A stretch of 64,000 nucleotides of DNA. Origin: Alkalibacillus filiformis (lineage in GTDB: Bacteria > Bacillota > Bacilli > Bacillales > Alkalibacillaceae). The notes below the pieces were generated by a model. The model was not told the origin of the DNA, ran no database searches, and saw nothing but the letters and a program-made list of their open reading frames with translations. Made by a program: the position numbers and the translations under genes. This document shows positions 37,491-47,335 of this stretch, piece by piece. Position 1 is the stretch's first letter, and every line of letters begins with the position of its first letter. The stretch spans positions 1 through 64,000 of the forward strand of contig NZ_JAUSUP010000010.1 of the NCBI RefSeq assembly GCF_030814115.1, read 5' to 3'.

Positions 37491-37521
37491 TTGACACTAA
37501 AAAGGGGTTAGGTGTTAAAAT
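37491..37521 (+). promoter_or_regulatory. candidate promoter of the NSS transporter gene
   Basis: TTGACA (37491-37496) is followed after 19 bp by TAAAAT (37516-37521), preceded by TGT as an extended -10. It lies about 80 bp before the gene. Confidence 0.5.
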
Positions 37522-37598
37522 TTAATAGAATTAAAGGTTCAAATATAGTTCCACATGTGTTAAATTAAGTCATTATAAATTAAAAAGGAGTGAACATC

Positions 37599-38948
37599 AT
37601 GAGTGGGTCAGGAATAGGCCACGATCAGTGGAAAACAAGATTTGGTTTCATGTTAGCGGCCATGGGGTCAGCAGTTGGGTTAGGAAACATTTGGCGTTTC
37701 TCTTACGTTGCAGGTGAAAGTGGAGGAGCGACATTTCTTTTAATATATTTATTCTTTGTTCTTATTATTGGTATTCCGTTACTTTTAACGGAATTTAGTA
37801 TAGGAAAAGCGGGACAAATGGACGCAGTTGGTTCATTTAAACGTTTAGCACCGAATACAAAATGGCACCTTACGGGTTTAATGGGTGTAATCGGCGGTAT
37901 TTTAATTTTAAGTTTCTATAGTGTCGTTTCTGGTTGGACTTTATTTTATTTATATCAATATGTAACAGGAGCTTATTGGACTGAGCCAGATGGTGGTTTC
38001 GGAGCTGCGTTTGAAGCATGGACGAGCAACCCTGTAGCACCATTGTTTTGGCAAGCACTATTTTTAGGACTAACGATTTTAATCGTTATGAGAGGTATTA
38101 AAAAAGGTATTGAGAAAGCTAACAACCTTCTCATGCCCGCTTTAGCTATATTACTAATATTTATGGCCGTTTACGGTTTAACGTTAGATGGAGCAAGTGA
38201 AGGTTTAGCATTCTTATTTACACCTGATTGGTCAATGTTAACAGAGCCATCTGTATACTTCATGGCATTAGGACAAGCCTTCTTCTCACTAAGTATCGGT
38301 ATTTGTGGTATGTTGACATACAGCAGTTACTTAAAGGCTAAAGATCGTTTGCCAGCAGCAACAGTTGGAATCGGCTTAATGGACACTGTTTTTGCGTTAA
38401 TTGCTGGTGTTATGATCTTTACAGCTGTATTTAGTTATGGAGTTGAACCTGATTCAGGTCCGCCTCTTGTATTTATCATTTTACCGAGTATCTTTGAAGG
38501 TATGCCAGCAGGTCACATTGTCGGAATTGTGTTCTTCGTACTATTAACAATGGCGGCATTCTCATCAGCGTTATCATTATTAGAGTTACCAGTGGCTTAC
38601 GTTCACCGTACTTTAGGTTTAACTCGTAAAGCGGCGACACTAATTATGGGGTCAATCATTTTCGTGTTAGGAATCGCGGCTTCATTAGGTTTCGGTGTAT
38701 GGAGTCATATCCAAATCAATGGTAATAACATTTTAGATATGATGGACAATATCACAGCAAACGTCATCTTACCGTTAGGTGGTTTACTAATGGCGATCTT
38801 CGTTGGTTGGTATTTAAATCGCAACCAAGCTATTAATAACAGTGAAATTGAGTCACCTATATTACAAAAGGTTTGGTACAACATTGTTCGTTTCTTAGTA
38901 CCAGTCGTAATGATTGTCATCTTATTCATCTCGTTATTCGACATTTAA
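37599..38948 (+). CDS. Neurotransmitter:sodium symporter (NSS/SNF family)
   Basis: This sodium-coupled transporter (449 residues, about 11-12 membrane segments) likely imports an amino acid. The unwound TM1 motif is AAMGSAVGLGNIWRFSYVAGESGGATF, and TM6 shows ALGQAFFSLSIGICGMLTYSSYL, both typical of the LeuT fold. Substrate cannot be deduced. AAAAAGGAG precedes ATG 37599. Confidence 0.92.
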   Translation: MSGSGIGHDQWKTRFGFMLAAMGSAVGLGNIWRFSYVAGESGGATFLLIYLFFVLIIGIPLLLTEFSIGKAGQMDAVGSFKRLAPNTKWHLTGLMGVIGGILILSFYSVVSGWTLFYLYQYVTGAYWTEPDGGFGAAFEAWTSNPVAPLFWQALFLGLTILIVMRGIKKGIEKANNLLMPALAILLIFMAVYGLTLDGASEGLAFLFTPDWSMLTEPSVYFMALGQAFFSLSIGICGMLTYSSYLKAKDRLPAATVGIGLMDTVFALIAGVMIFTAVFSYGVEPDSGPPLVFIILPSIFEGMPAGHIVGIVFFVLLTMAAFSSALSLLELPVAYVHRTLGLTRKAATLIMGSIIFVLGIAASLGFGVWSHIQINGNNILDMMDNITANVILPLGGLLMAIFVGWYLNRNQAINNSEIESPILQKVWYNIVRFLVPVVMIVILFISLFDI

Positions 38949-38954
38949 AAATTG

Positions 38955-38963
38955 TGTTATAAT
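38955..38963 (+). promoter_or_regulatory. extended -10 promoter of ywdI-ywdK
   Basis: TGTTATAAT is an extended -10 (TG-N-TATAAT) just after the NSS stop and 33 bp before ywdI. Confidence 0.45.
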
Positions 38964-38996
38964 CCACTTAGAAACTTAGTAGATTAGGTGGTTTAA

Positions 38997-39329
38997 ATGA
39001 CAATTTCTTATGAAGCGATCGTCGAAAAGATGAAAAATGAATTACAATCGATTGACCCAACTTCATCTCAATCAGACATCCATGCTAAAATGTATGCAAT
39101 CCGTTCGTTAGCTGATGTCGTATTAGCATCAGAAGGTGAAAGTCATAGTACACAAACGAAATCGGATTCGGTTGTGACATCGCAGTTTGTGACACAAAAG
39201 AAAGATGATCCAGAAATCTCGGACATTGAAGCTAAAATGATGGGAATAGAGAAAAACAAACCAAGTCTCAATGAAGGAAAGAGATTGAAAGAACACGATG
39301 CAAACGGCGATTCATTATTCGATTTTTAA
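38997..39329 (+). CDS. ywdI: YwdI-like protein
   Basis: This small soluble protein (110 residues) of unknown function has an N-terminal helical region (YEAIVEKMKNELQSIDPT, HAKMYAIRSLADVVLAS) and an acidic, disordered C-terminus ending NGDSLFDF. Pairing with the DUF423 gene matches the ywdI/ywdK neighbourhood of B. subtilis. TTAGGTGG precedes ATG. Confidence 0.78.
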   Translation: MTISYEAIVEKMKNELQSIDPTSSQSDIHAKMYAIRSLADVVLASEGESHSTQTKSDSVVTSQFVTQKKDDPEISDIEAKMMGIEKNKPSLNEGKRLKEHDANGDSLFDF

Positions 39330-39356
39330 ATTAAACGAACAAGAGGAGCGGTAAAG

Positions 39357-39728
39357 ATGAAGATCTTGTTAATGATTGGGGCAATTAGTGGCTTTATTAC
39401 AGTTGCATTAGGGGCGTTTGGTGCACACGGGTTAGAAAATCGAGTGAGCGAAAAAATGTTACAAACTTGGGAAAAAGCCGTACAATACCAAATGTTTCAC
39501 ACGATTGCTATTTTTATAGCATCGATTCTAATGCTCAAAACTGAACTAGCCGTCTTTCAAACATCAGGTTGGGTATTCTTAGTTGGAATTCTCATCTTTT
39601 CAGGTAGTTTATATATTTATTCAGTAACAGGTATGAAATTCTTTGCTATGATTACACCAATAGGAGGCCTAGCCTTCCTAATCGGTTGGATTGTCTTAGC
39701 ATACGGAATCTCTAAAATGGTTGTTTAA
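39357..39728 (+). CDS. ywdK: DUF423 membrane protein YwdK
   Basis: This 123-residue protein has four membrane segments. The family signature GAFGAHGLENRVSEKMLQTWEKAVQYQMFHTIAI is clear, with the C-terminal MITPIGGLAFLIGW. Function is unknown. AGAGGAG precedes ATG. It is 27 bp after ywdI, in the same operon, and is followed by a hairpin terminator. Confidence 0.88.
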   Translation: MKILLMIGAISGFITVALGAFGAHGLENRVSEKMLQTWEKAVQYQMFHTIAIFIASILMLKTELAVFQTSGWVFLVGILIFSGSLYIYSVTGMKFFAMITPIGGLAFLIGWIVLAYGISKMVV

Positions 39729-39754
39729 TAATAACCAACCAAAGCCTACTCTAT

Positions 39755-39803
39755 ACCCCAGTTAGTGGACTTAAGAAAAAAAGTCTTCTAGCTGGGGTTT
39801 ATT
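39755..39803 (+). terminator. intrinsic terminator of ywdI-ywdK
   Basis: ACCCCAG, TAG and GACTT segments pair with AAGTC, CTA and CTGGGGT in an 18-bp imperfect stem, followed by TTATT. Confidence 0.75.
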
Positions 39804-40362
39804 ATGTTATTTGTTGTCTTGCTCCTTGTTATAATAGGCATAATAATAAAAAGGTCAAAGTAACGCTTAATCATACCGCAGTGGAAATACACTTCGCTTT
39901 CCATGGGCACGGCCTCAACTTCCCAAAACTCACTGCCGTGTCGTTTTGGGTGATTTTCGGCTCGCGCTGTTCCCATTGGAGTCTTCGTGTATTTCCACTG
40001 CTGGGCTAAATCTTCTCTCTGGTGGATGTGTCGTAATGATTAAACGCATTATTAATGCCAAGCAGATAGAACAACTTGAACAGAATAAAATTGTTGATAA
40101 GCATCTGACCGTTTAATTAGTTACAGCTCTGACTAGCCCGCACACTGTGATGCTCAAGACATTGGGTTGAAAATATCTTTCTAGTTAAAAATAAAAAAGT
40201 AGGAAAAAAGCTATTAAAGCACACACGGTCATAAATAGGTGTAAGTTATACACGGCCACATTTGAAATTGAAGATTTTTAAAACATTTGAGCAAAATCAT
40301 TTAATGAGTCAAGCCATTGTTTTAATATAAAACTATATAAAAACGATAAGGGGTTATAATTA
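39804..40362. other. 559-bp gap holding a palindromic element and no credible gene
   Basis: Apart from the 124-bp element at 39878-40001, I see only tiny frames (a 19-residue hydrophobic one at 39804 and a 26-residue one at about 40037) with weak ribosome sites. They may be remnants interrupted by the element, but I cannot support them as genes. Confidence 0.5.
39878..40001 (+). repeat. 124-bp imperfect palindromic element, copy 1
   Basis: Perfect 15-bp terminal inverted repeats, GCAGTGGAAATACAC and GTGTATTTCCACTGC, enclose nested arms TCCATGGG/CCCATTGGA and CCCAAAAC/GTTTTGGG. The element could fold into one long hairpin. Copy 2 at 45946-46069 is its reverse complement with 3 differences in 124. 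Flanking similarity (CTTAA on one side, GCTAAA on the other) suggests the true ends lie about 10 bp further out. No transposase or coding potential. Confidence 0.85.
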
Positions 40363-40785
40363 ATGAAATTAATAAGTAAAGGATTAATACTAAGTATGGC
40401 CTTAATTATGTTACTACCTATTCTAGTTAGTGCTGATGAAGAGACTCAAGAAGATCAATATCGTCTTTCAATCGAAAATGAGTGGTACCCAGTACAAGAC
40501 GATTTTGAACATCTTGAACTACCATATATTTCATACATATTAGATGCCTTTTTTACAGATGATGAATCAGAGCGTGAGCAATTGAACAGACAAATAGACA
40601 ATCGAATTGCTAATGAGTTATATGAATTTTTCTCAAGTGATCGCGTTGTTGGGCTTACGTATTCAGAGGATTTGCTTGACTATTTAGACACAAACTTCGA
40701 GATCGATGAAGGTGGCGGTTTCTTTAGTACGATTGGCAATTTCTTTAGTGGCATAGCTAATTTCTTTGGTAGTTTGTTTTCATAG
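40363..40785 (+). CDS. Secreted acidic protein with amphipathic C-terminal helix, 140 aa
   Basis: I do not recognise this protein. The signal peptide is about residues 1-24 (LILSMALIMLLPILVSADEE). The mature part is strongly acidic and helical. After a GGG hinge the last ~22 residues read FFSTIGN-FFSGIAN-FFGSLFS, three heptads with Phe pairs on one face, like a membrane-active helix. No cysteines, no wall anchor. AAGGGG precedes ATG. It stands alone between a palindromic element and ywhD. Confidence 0.78.
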   Translation: MKLISKGLILSMALIMLLPILVSADEETQEDQYRLSIENEWYPVQDDFEHLELPYISYILDAFFTDDESEREQLNRQIDNRIANELYEFFSSDRVVGLTYSEDLLDYLDTNFEIDEGGGFFSTIGNFFSGIANFFGSLFS

Positions 40786-40854
40786 TCATTACTTTTAATG
40801 AAAACGGTAATATGGCACAATAATAATGAAGGATGACTGAAGGAGGCGTGAATA

Positions 40855-41376
40855 ATGGCTGATGAAAACAATCAAGAGAAGAAAAGCAGTAACAAATTTA
40901 CGATTATGAAAGACGATCCAATAGATGGTCACCCAGGCTATAGTGGTGGTGGCGCTTTTAGTTTAGAAAACATGTCCCCTCTGATCGTTGATCCAAACGA
41001 AGACCGCGTATGGGTTGATATGGGAGCCATGCACGCACGTAGTGAAGTAGAAAAACGCATTAAGTTCGTAACAGATCAAGAAGAAGTTCCAAATGGTAAA
41101 CCATATTGGATTGTTTGGGTAACTGTTGAACGTGGCGAACATGGGCCTTATTACTATGGAGTTGCAGCTTGTTATTTAGAAGTTGATCGTGAAGCGCGCC
41201 GTGGTTATAAACTTTTAGCTGAACACGTTAATCGTATGGATAAATCGTTAAAAGGAAAAATTATATTAGAACATATGGATGATCATTCCAAAGCATTATT
41301 GAGGGATTTCTTAAAAGACTTTAATGAGCAATATTGGAAGTTATCAACAGATGAGTTAAAAGACGTTCTGAAATAA
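40855..41376 (+). CDS. ywhD: YwhD family protein
   Basis: This soluble protein (173 residues) of unknown function shows the family segments FTIMKDDPIDGHPGYSGGGAFSLENMSPLIVD and PYWIVWVTVERGEHGPYYYGVAAC. In B. subtilis ywhD lies beside pbpG, as here (convergent, sharing a terminator). GAAGGAGGCG precedes ATG. Confidence 0.85.
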   Translation: MADENNQEKKSSNKFTIMKDDPIDGHPGYSGGGAFSLENMSPLIVDPNEDRVWVDMGAMHARSEVEKRIKFVTDQEEVPNGKPYWIVWVTVERGEHGPYYYGVAACYLEVDREARRGYKLLAEHVNRMDKSLKGKIILEHMDDHSKALLRDFLKDFNEQYWKLSTDELKDVLK

Positions 41377-41477
41377 TTTATGTCTGAATTGTGAACAGTT
41401 TAACTTATGATTGTACTTTTTGCTATTTCTTTGTAAAATAAAAACTAAACATGGGTTAAACATCATGTTTATTAGGA

Positions 41478-41519
41478 CAAAAAACAGGGTTAGCGAACAT
41501 CGCTAACCCTGTTTTTTTA
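41478..41519. terminator. bidirectional terminator between ywhD and pbpG
   Basis: AAAAACAGGGTTAGCG / CGCTAACCCTGTTTTT is a perfect 16-bp stem with an AACAT loop and runs on both sides. Confidence 0.95.
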
Positions 41520-41523
41520 TGTT

Positions 41524-43482
41524 TTATTCCACTTCGATCTCTTCACAAGCTTCTGTCGGTTCCGTTCCTCTAATGTAATAAGTCAACCTGGACCTGTCTT
41601 CACAAGCTGGTCCGTTTAAAGAACCTGTCATAGGGTCCATATAGACACCAGTAACACCTGATGGGACTTTAAATGTCTCAACAGTAAGTCCTTCGTGGAG
41701 TTCACTCATATAATCACCCCAAATTTGTTTAGCTGCTTGTTTTTCTTGTGTTGTTTCAAGGCGCCTATGGTCATCAAACCCTGTCCATACAGCAGTAGTA
41801 TAGTTAGGGCTAAACCCAACCATCCAAGCATCATTTTCAGTAGTTCCGGATTTACCAGCATACTCATGTTCAAGTGCGTGACTAATCGAAGCACCTGTGA
41901 CGCGTAGATAGTCACTTAAGCGGTCATCAAACATACCAGTCATCATATGTTTTAATACAAATGAGTAATTTTCATCTAAAACGCGTTCAGGTGTTTTAGC
42001 TTGATGTTGGTAGACTGTGTCTCCGTTGCGATCTATAATCTTTTCAACGATATAAGGATCAATTTTCCAACCACTATTGGCTATTAGAGAATAAGCTTTT
42101 GTCATGTCAAAAGGAGAGATAGAGGTTGTTCCTAAAGCTAAAGGTAGCCTAGGTTTAAGATCACCTTCGATCCCGAATAATTCTGCAGATTCTACTAAAT
42201 TTTCTGGCCCCATAAACATGTTTGTTTTGACAGCATAAACGTTATCAGAAACGGCTAATGCTTGTGCTAACGTAACAGGTCGTTCTGCATAACGGTCATT
42301 GTAATTCGATGGATCATAGATCGAGCCATCTTCTAAAGTGAATTGAGTAAACGTGCTCTCTAACGTTGTCGAAGGTGTGTATCCATAGACGAGTGCCGCA
42401 TAGTATAAAAAAGGTTTAAAAGCCGAACCAGTCATTCGTTCAGCTCGAACAGCTCTATTAAATGGTGTCGTATGAAAGTTGCGTCCTCCGTGTAAAGCGA
42501 CAATTTTACCTGTTTGGTGATCGAGTGTTACAGCTCCAACTTGATATTCTTCATCTTCAGGTAATCGTTCCATAGACTTCTCTTCTAATATAGCTTGAGC
42601 TCTAGGGTCGATCGTTGTATGAATTTGATAGCCACCAGCCTCAAGCTCTTCACGCGTTACATCTAAAATGTTAGTAGCTTCATTCATCGCATAATCTAAA
42701 AAGTAATCTCCAATATCTTGTTGAGCTTCCACCGTTGTAACGATTGCTAAAGACTCCTCTAAAGCTCTTCGATATTCACTGTTTACAATTTTACCGGTGT
42801 CTCTCATTCTGCTTAAAATCCATTGCTGCCTCTCAACAGCACGTTCATAATTGTTTATTGGTGAATATAAAGACGGACCACGTGGCACAGATGCTAACAA
42901 GGCAGACTCTGCAATGCTTAATTCTGAAGCAGTTTTATCGAAATAAAACTGACTAGCAGCTTCAATCCCATATTGTCCATGCCCGAAATAGATCGTATTT
43001 AAATAACCTTCTAATATTTCATCTTTTGACTGAAAAACTTCTAGTCGTAAAGCAATTAATGCTTCTTGAATTTTTCGTTCCCACGTTCTGTTATGTGTAA
43101 GAAAAACGTTTCTAGCGTATTGTTGTGTAATCGTACTAGCCCCTTGGCTGCGCCGTTGAGTCATAATGTTGTGATAGGCTGCGCCGACGATTCGTTTAAA
43201 ATCAAAACCATAGTGGTCATAAAAGTGTTGGTCTTCAGCTGCTATAAAAGCATCAATAACATGAGGGGAAATGTCTTCAAGGGAGACTGAATAACGACTT
43301 TCAACCCCGTGATTAACAGAAACCACTTCATCATACTGGTCATATACGACGGTATTTTCAGCGATTTCGAATTCAGGGGGACCTTCGAATAAAATATATG
43401 TAAAAATGACAATTATAGTTGATAATAAGAAGACGACAGAAAAGAAGCTTACAATCATTAACCGTTTCAATAGTTTCTTCAT
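41524..43482 (-). CDS. pbpG: Class A penicillin-binding protein (PBP2d/PbpG type)
   Basis: This bifunctional peptidoglycan synthase (652 residues) is anchored by one N-terminal membrane segment (about 9-32). The glycosyltransferase domain has catalytic Glu 83 in AAEDQHFYDH and the GASTITQQYARN motif. The transpeptidase domain has Ser 353 in TGSAFKPF, SDN at 413-415 and KSGT at 545-548. In B. subtilis PbpG acts during sporulation. The cysteine-containing tail (GPACEDRS, EACEEIEVE) could form a disulphide. GGGAGA precedes ATG. Confidence 0.92.
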   Translation of the reverse strand: MKKLLKRLMIVSFFSVVFLLSTIIVIFTYILFEGPPEFEIAENTVVYDQYDEVVSVNHGVESRYSVSLEDISPHVIDAFIAAEDQHFYDHYGFDFKRIVGAAYHNIMTQRRSQGASTITQQYARNVFLTHNRTWERKIQEALIALRLEVFQSKDEILEGYLNTIYFGHGQYGIEAASQFYFDKTASELSIAESALLASVPRGPSLYSPINNYERAVERQQWILSRMRDTGKIVNSEYRRALEESLAIVTTVEAQQDIGDYFLDYAMNEATNILDVTREELEAGGYQIHTTIDPRAQAILEEKSMERLPEDEEYQVGAVTLDHQTGKIVALHGGRNFHTTPFNRAVRAERMTGSAFKPFLYYAALVYGYTPSTTLESTFTQFTLEDGSIYDPSNYNDRYAERPVTLAQALAVSDNVYAVKTNMFMGPENLVESAELFGIEGDLKPRLPLALGTTSISPFDMTKAYSLIANSGWKIDPYIVEKIIDRNGDTVYQHQAKTPERVLDENYSFVLKHMMTGMFDDRLSDYLRVTGASISHALEHEYAGKSGTTENDAWMVGFSPNYTTAVWTGFDDHRRLETTQEKQAAKQIWGDYMSELHEGLTVETFKVPSGVTGVYMDPMTGSLNGPACEDRSRLTYYIRGTEPTEACEEIEVE

Positions 43483-43679
43483 GTTTGGTGTCTCCCGTCT
43501 TTTGCAGTCTTAACAGTTAGTATGGAATAACTAGGAAGAAATTAAACATATAACCACTTGCAAAAGAACAGCTGTGAAATATTTGTGCTTTTCCGTGTTC
43601 TTCTCTTTTATTTTTCATTCCGTTATAATACAATTTGTTATACGTAATGTTTCGGAAATGAAAGTGAGGCAGATTTGAA

Positions 43680-44120
43680 TTGTCTAACCAAGTGTTAAAT
43701 GTTGATATATCAGTTGATACAGAAATTAAAGACCCTAATGGAACAGAGGAAGTTATTAGCCGACAAGAAAAGGGTTCTTATATTCAAAGAGGAAGTTTAC
43801 ATCTAATTAAATATAAAGAGGAAATGGAAGAAGTCGGAGTCGTTCATACGACAGTCATCATCACTGGTGAAAAAATTACACTTAAACGTGAAGGTCCAGT
43901 GAAAATGCACCAAGTATTCCGCATTGGAGCGAATACGGAAAGTATTTACCAACACCCGTACGGTCAGTTCCGCATGGAAACACGTACGAATAGAATGGAA
44001 TATTACAAAGGTGAAGGAAACCGATCGGGTAAGATTTTTATACAATATGAAGTCGTTCTTAACGAAGACGAACCGAGAGAACATACGTTAGAAATGAAAT
44101 TTAAAGAGGAGGATGCTTGA
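43680..44120 (+). CDS. ywiB: YwiB, DUF1934 beta-barrel protein
   Basis: This small cytoplasmic lipocalin-like beta-barrel protein (146 residues) has the family segments [41 protein letters not shown] and MKFKEEDA. The TTG start at 43680 follows GTGAGG. It is directly upstream of argS with one base between stop and start, as in related genomes, so coupled translation is expected. Function unknown. Confidence 0.85.
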   Translation: MSNQVLNVDISVDTEIKDPNGTEEVISRQEKGSYIQRGSLHLIKYKEEMEEVGVVHTTVIITGEKITLKREGPVKMHQVFRIGANTESIYQHPYGQFRMETRTNRMEYYKGEGNRSGKIFIQYEVVLNEDEPREHTLEMKFKEEDA

Positions 44121-44121
44121 C

Positions 44122-45792
44122 GTGAACGTTGTTGAACAAGTTGAAAGTCAATTGAAAGAAGCGATCAAACAAGCTGTATTAAAAGCAGAGCTAGCAAGTC
44201 AAGAGGAGATGCCACAAGTCGTATTAGAAACACCTAAAGATAAAAGTCATGGTGATTATGCGACGAATATGGCAATGCAATTAGCTCGAGTCGCTAAGAA
44301 AAATCCTCGTCAAATTGCTGAAGAGATCGTAGAGCAAATCGACCAACAAAAAGCTTCTGTAAAATCGATTGATATAGCGGGTCCTGGATTTATTAATTTC
44401 TTTATGGACACGTCTTACTTAACAGATGTCGTCAATACAATTTTTGACCAAGGTGAAGATTATGGACAGTCTAACGTTGGGCAAGATGAGCGTGTACAAA
44501 TTGAGTTCGTGTCAGCGAACCCTACTGGTACATTACACTTAGGTCACGCACGTGGTGCAGCGTACGGTGATACGTTGGCTAATGTAATGGAGAAGGCTGG
44601 CTATAGTGTTGAAAGAGAATATTACATCAATGATGCTGGTAACCAAATTGATAACCTGGCCAAATCAATCGAAGTCCGTTACTTTGAAGCGATTGGTGAA
44701 GAGAAAGATATGCCTGAAGACGGTTATCGCGGCCAAGATATTATTGATTTAGCGAAAGGCTTAGTTGATTCACACGGCAGACAGTTTTTTGAAATGGATG
44801 AAACTGAACGTCTACAAAAGTTTAGAGAGCATGGCTTAAAGCATTTACTACATCAAATTAAACAAGATTTAGAAGCGTTTCGAGTGCCTTTTAATTCATG
44901 GTTCTCTGAAATGTCGTTATATGAAGAAGGTAAAGTAGAAGAAGCGGTCACATCACTACGTGAGAAGGGTTATGTGTATGAAGAAGACGGTGCTGTTTGG
45001 TTCCGTTCAACTGAATTCGGCGATGACAAAGACCGTGTTTTAATTAAACAAGACGGAACTTATACGTATTTAACGCCTGATATTGCCTATCACCAAAACA
45101 AAATTAATCGTGGCTTCACACATTTAATTAACATATGGGGTGCGGACCACCATGGTTATGTCACGCGAATGAAAGCAGCTATTCAAGCATTAGGTAATTC
45201 CAAGGACTTACTTGATATTAAAATTACTCAAATGGTTAACCTATTCGAAAACGGCGAAAAAGTAAAAATGAGTAAACGTACAGGTAAAGCCATAACAATG
45301 AAAGAATTAATTGAAGAAGTCGGTCTTGATGCTACGCGCTATTTCTTTATTATGCGCTCTAACGATTCTCATTTAGACTTCGATATGGACTTAGCGCGTT
45401 CAGAATCTAATGATAACCCTGTTTATTATGTTCAGTATGCACACGCACGTATTTGTAGCATGCTAAAACAAGCTGAAGAAAAAGGTGTAGACGTTGAGGC
45501 AACAGCTGACTTGTCATTGTTAGTCGCTGAGAAAGAGATTGACTTATTAAAACGTTTAGGTGATTATCCGCAAGTGATCTCTGAAGCGGCAACGAAGAAG
45601 ATGCCACACCGCATTCCGCAGTATGTATTTGATTTAGCATCTGATCTTCATAGTTTTTACAACGCAGAAAAAGTAATCGACTTAGAGCAAGTTGAACTAA
45701 CAAAAGCTCGTATTGCATTAATGAAAGCAACGAGAACAGTTCTAAAAGATGCCCTACAAATCATTGGTGTTCACGCACCTGAACAAATGTAA
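44122..45792 (+). CDS. argS: Arginyl-tRNA synthetase
   Basis: This class I synthetase (556 residues) charges tRNA-Arg. The N-terminal Add-1 domain is followed by the HIGH-like HLGHARGA in [22 protein letters not shown], and KMSKRTG is intact. The C-terminal DALR anticodon-binding domain includes [20 protein letters not shown] 44122 fits GAGGAGGATG spacing better than ATG 44113. No T-box leader was seen; the gene follows ywiB. Confidence 0.96.
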   Translation: MNVVEQVESQLKEAIKQAVLKAELASQEEMPQVVLETPKDKSHGDYATNMAMQLARVAKKNPRQIAEEIVEQIDQQKASVKSIDIAGPGFINFFMDTSYLTDVVNTIFDQGEDYGQSNVGQDERVQIEFVSANPTGTLHLGHARGAAYGDTLANVMEKAGYSVEREYYINDAGNQIDNLAKSIEVRYFEAIGEEKDMPEDGYRGQDIIDLAKGLVDSHGRQFFEMDETERLQKFREHGLKHLLHQIKQDLEAFRVPFNSWFSEMSLYEEGKVEEAVTSLREKGYVYEEDGAVWFRSTEFGDDKDRVLIKQDGTYTYLTPDIAYHQNKINRGFTHLINIWGADHHGYVTRMKAAIQALGNSKDLLDIKITQMVNLFENGEKVKMSKRTGKAITMKELIEEVGLDATRYFFIMRSNDSHLDFDMDLARSESNDNPVYYVQYAHARICSMLKQAEEKGVDVEATADLSLLVAEKEIDLLKRLGDYPQVISEAATKKMPHRIPQYVFDLASDLHSFYNAEKVIDLEQVELTKARIALMKATRTVLKDALQIIGVHAPEQM

Positions 45793-45851
45793 TGATAGAC
45801 CATAGCTACTGCATGGAGAGTATTTGATGGATTGTACAGTAGTTAAAAGCT

Positions 45852-45892
45852 AAAAGATGCCCCTAATACTCGTTTGGGAGCATCTTTTTTAA
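45852..45892 (+). terminator. intrinsic terminator of argS
   Basis: AAAAGATGC and CC pair with GG and GCATCTTTT, followed by T residues. Confidence 0.88.
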
Positions 45893-45945
45893 TTTAAAAT
45901 AAGTTGTCTAAAGTCACGGGGTTAAAAGAGAGAAAGTTTAGCTGA

Positions 45946-46069
45946 GCAGTGGAAATACACGGAGACTCCAATGGGAACAGCGCGAGCCGAAAATCACCCA
46001 AAACGAAACGGCAGTGAGTTTTGGGAAGTTGAGGCCGTGCCCATGGAAAGCGAAGTGTGTTTCCACTGC
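45946..46069 (-). repeat. 124-bp imperfect palindromic element, copy 2
   Basis: This is the reverse complement of the element at 39878-40001, same length, 121 of 124 identical. One of the three changes (T to C) breaks a base pair in one terminal arm. It lies in the gap between argS and the cardiolipin-synthase-like gene. Together the two copies form a 6.2-kb-spaced inverted pair. Confidence 0.85.
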
Positions 46070-46104
46070 GGAGGTTTAAGTTTTTACTAGAGATTTGATG
46101 GTCT

Positions 46105-47274
46105 TTAAAGCAAAGGTCTAAAAATATAAGCGATCGCTTTATTAATTGCCATAACAAACCGATTAGGCTGCTCAAGCCACTCTTTATATAGACCAACGGA
46201 ATCTTTTACATCTTGCTCATAATAACTATTAATCCTCTTAATCACTTCTTCGTCATAAATTAATACGTTAACTTCATCATTAAGGTAAATGCTTCTACGG
46301 TCAAAATTAGCCGTCCCGATATCAATAACGTAATCATCAATTAATAATAATTTGGCATGATAGAAACCGTTATTAAATAAGTGAACATTCGCCCCAGCCT
46401 GTTCCATTCTTTTTAAGTAAGGAATCGAAGCTTCTTTAACAAAAGGATGATCTGATTCATGCGGGTATAAAACATCGATCTGTACACCTTGCTTAGCTTT
46501 CTCTTCTAATAAAGTAATTAAGGCTTCATTAGGAATGAAGTAAGGTGACCCTATTTTTATTTGTGATTGAGCCCTGTTAATCAAGTCATAAAAGCTACCT
46601 TCTAAAGAACCGTGAGAAGTAGGTCGTAATTGGGTTTTGCTTGCCCCTTTTATGTTTGATTGTGTTGATACTGGAAGTAGAACCCCATTATTTCGTACCC
46701 AATCTCGTTTGAATAGGTCTAAAACATCTTTTACAATCCCTCCAGTCAACCTCAAATGGTAATCCCGCCATAAAGAGAACTTAGAACTTCCATTGACGTA
46801 TTGGTTACCGACGTTAAAACCACCAACATATGCAGCAGTTCCATCAATAACCGTTATTTTACGGTGGTTACGGTGATTGACAGAGTGAAAGAAGTTCTTA
46901 AAAGAGATTTTATTACTAAACGAAAAATGAACACCTGATACTTTTAAATTTTTTCTAATTTCTTTAGAAAGAGCTCTTGAGCCAATCCGGTCAACAATTA
47001 AATAAACAGCCACGCCTTCATCTGCTTTTTCTTTCATTAATTGTATAAACTCTTGTCCAAACTGGTCTTTTTTTACAATGAAGAAATTAATACATATGAA
47101 CTGTTTAGCATTACGTATATCTTCGAAGTATTGATTGAATAGATCGCGCCCATTCCAAAAAAACGTAATATCAGCATGTCTTATCGGATAGTTAGGTAGA
47201 TCTTCTTCTTGTTCTTTACGGTTAGTAATTAAAAATATAATGATAATAACTGCAATGGCAATTAAGACCCACAT
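46105..47274 (-). CDS. Phospholipase D-type cardiolipin synthase-like protein
   Basis: This membrane-anchored enzyme (389 residues) has one N-terminal membrane segment (WVLIAIAVIIIIFLI). Two phospholipase D motifs are present: NHRKITVIDGTAAYVGGFN and YHAKLLLIDDYVIDIGTANFDRRS. Both catalytic HxKxxxxD sets are intact. It likely condenses phosphatidylglycerol to cardiolipin. Position next to fadF matches ywjE of B. subtilis. The start ATG 47274 follows AAGGAGG, so the longer frame to 47328 is rejected. Confidence 0.88.
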   Translation of the reverse strand: MWVLIAIAVIIIIFLITNRKEQEEDLPNYPIRHADITFFWNGRDLFNQYFEDIRNAKQFICINFFIVKKDQFGQEFIQLMKEKADEGVAVYLIVDRIGSRALSKEIRKNLKVSGVHFSFSNKISFKNFFHSVNHRNHRKITVIDGTAAYVGGFNVGNQYVNGSSKFSLWRDYHLRLTGGIVKDVLDLFKRDWVRNNGVLLPVSTQSNIKGASKTQLRPTSHGSLEGSFYDLINRAQSQIKIGSPYFIPNEALITLLEEKAKQGVQIDVLYPHESDHPFVKEASIPYLKRMEQAGANVHLFNNGFYHAKLLLIDDYVIDIGTANFDRRSIYLNDEVNVLIYDEEVIKRINSYYEQDVKDSVGLYKEWLEQPNRFVMAINKAIAYIFRPLL

Positions 47275-47335
47275 GGTGCGCGTCCTCCTTCTTTGGTAGT
47301 ATGTTTTTATTCTAATTAATGTATACAAAAAATGA

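Noticed and set aside
39788-39976. Minus-strand 62-aa frame over palindromic copy 1
   Set aside because: It lies within the palindromic element, and the mirror-image frame at copy 2 shows it is a by-product of the repeat.
43483-44121. T-box leader for argS
   Set aside because: argS follows ywiB with one base between them, and no T-box sequence or antiterminator was seen upstream of ywiB.
45894-46196. Minus-strand 100-aa frame over palindromic copy 2
   Set aside because: It overlaps the repeat element and the 3' end of the cardiolipin-synthase-like gene in another frame, with no start signal.
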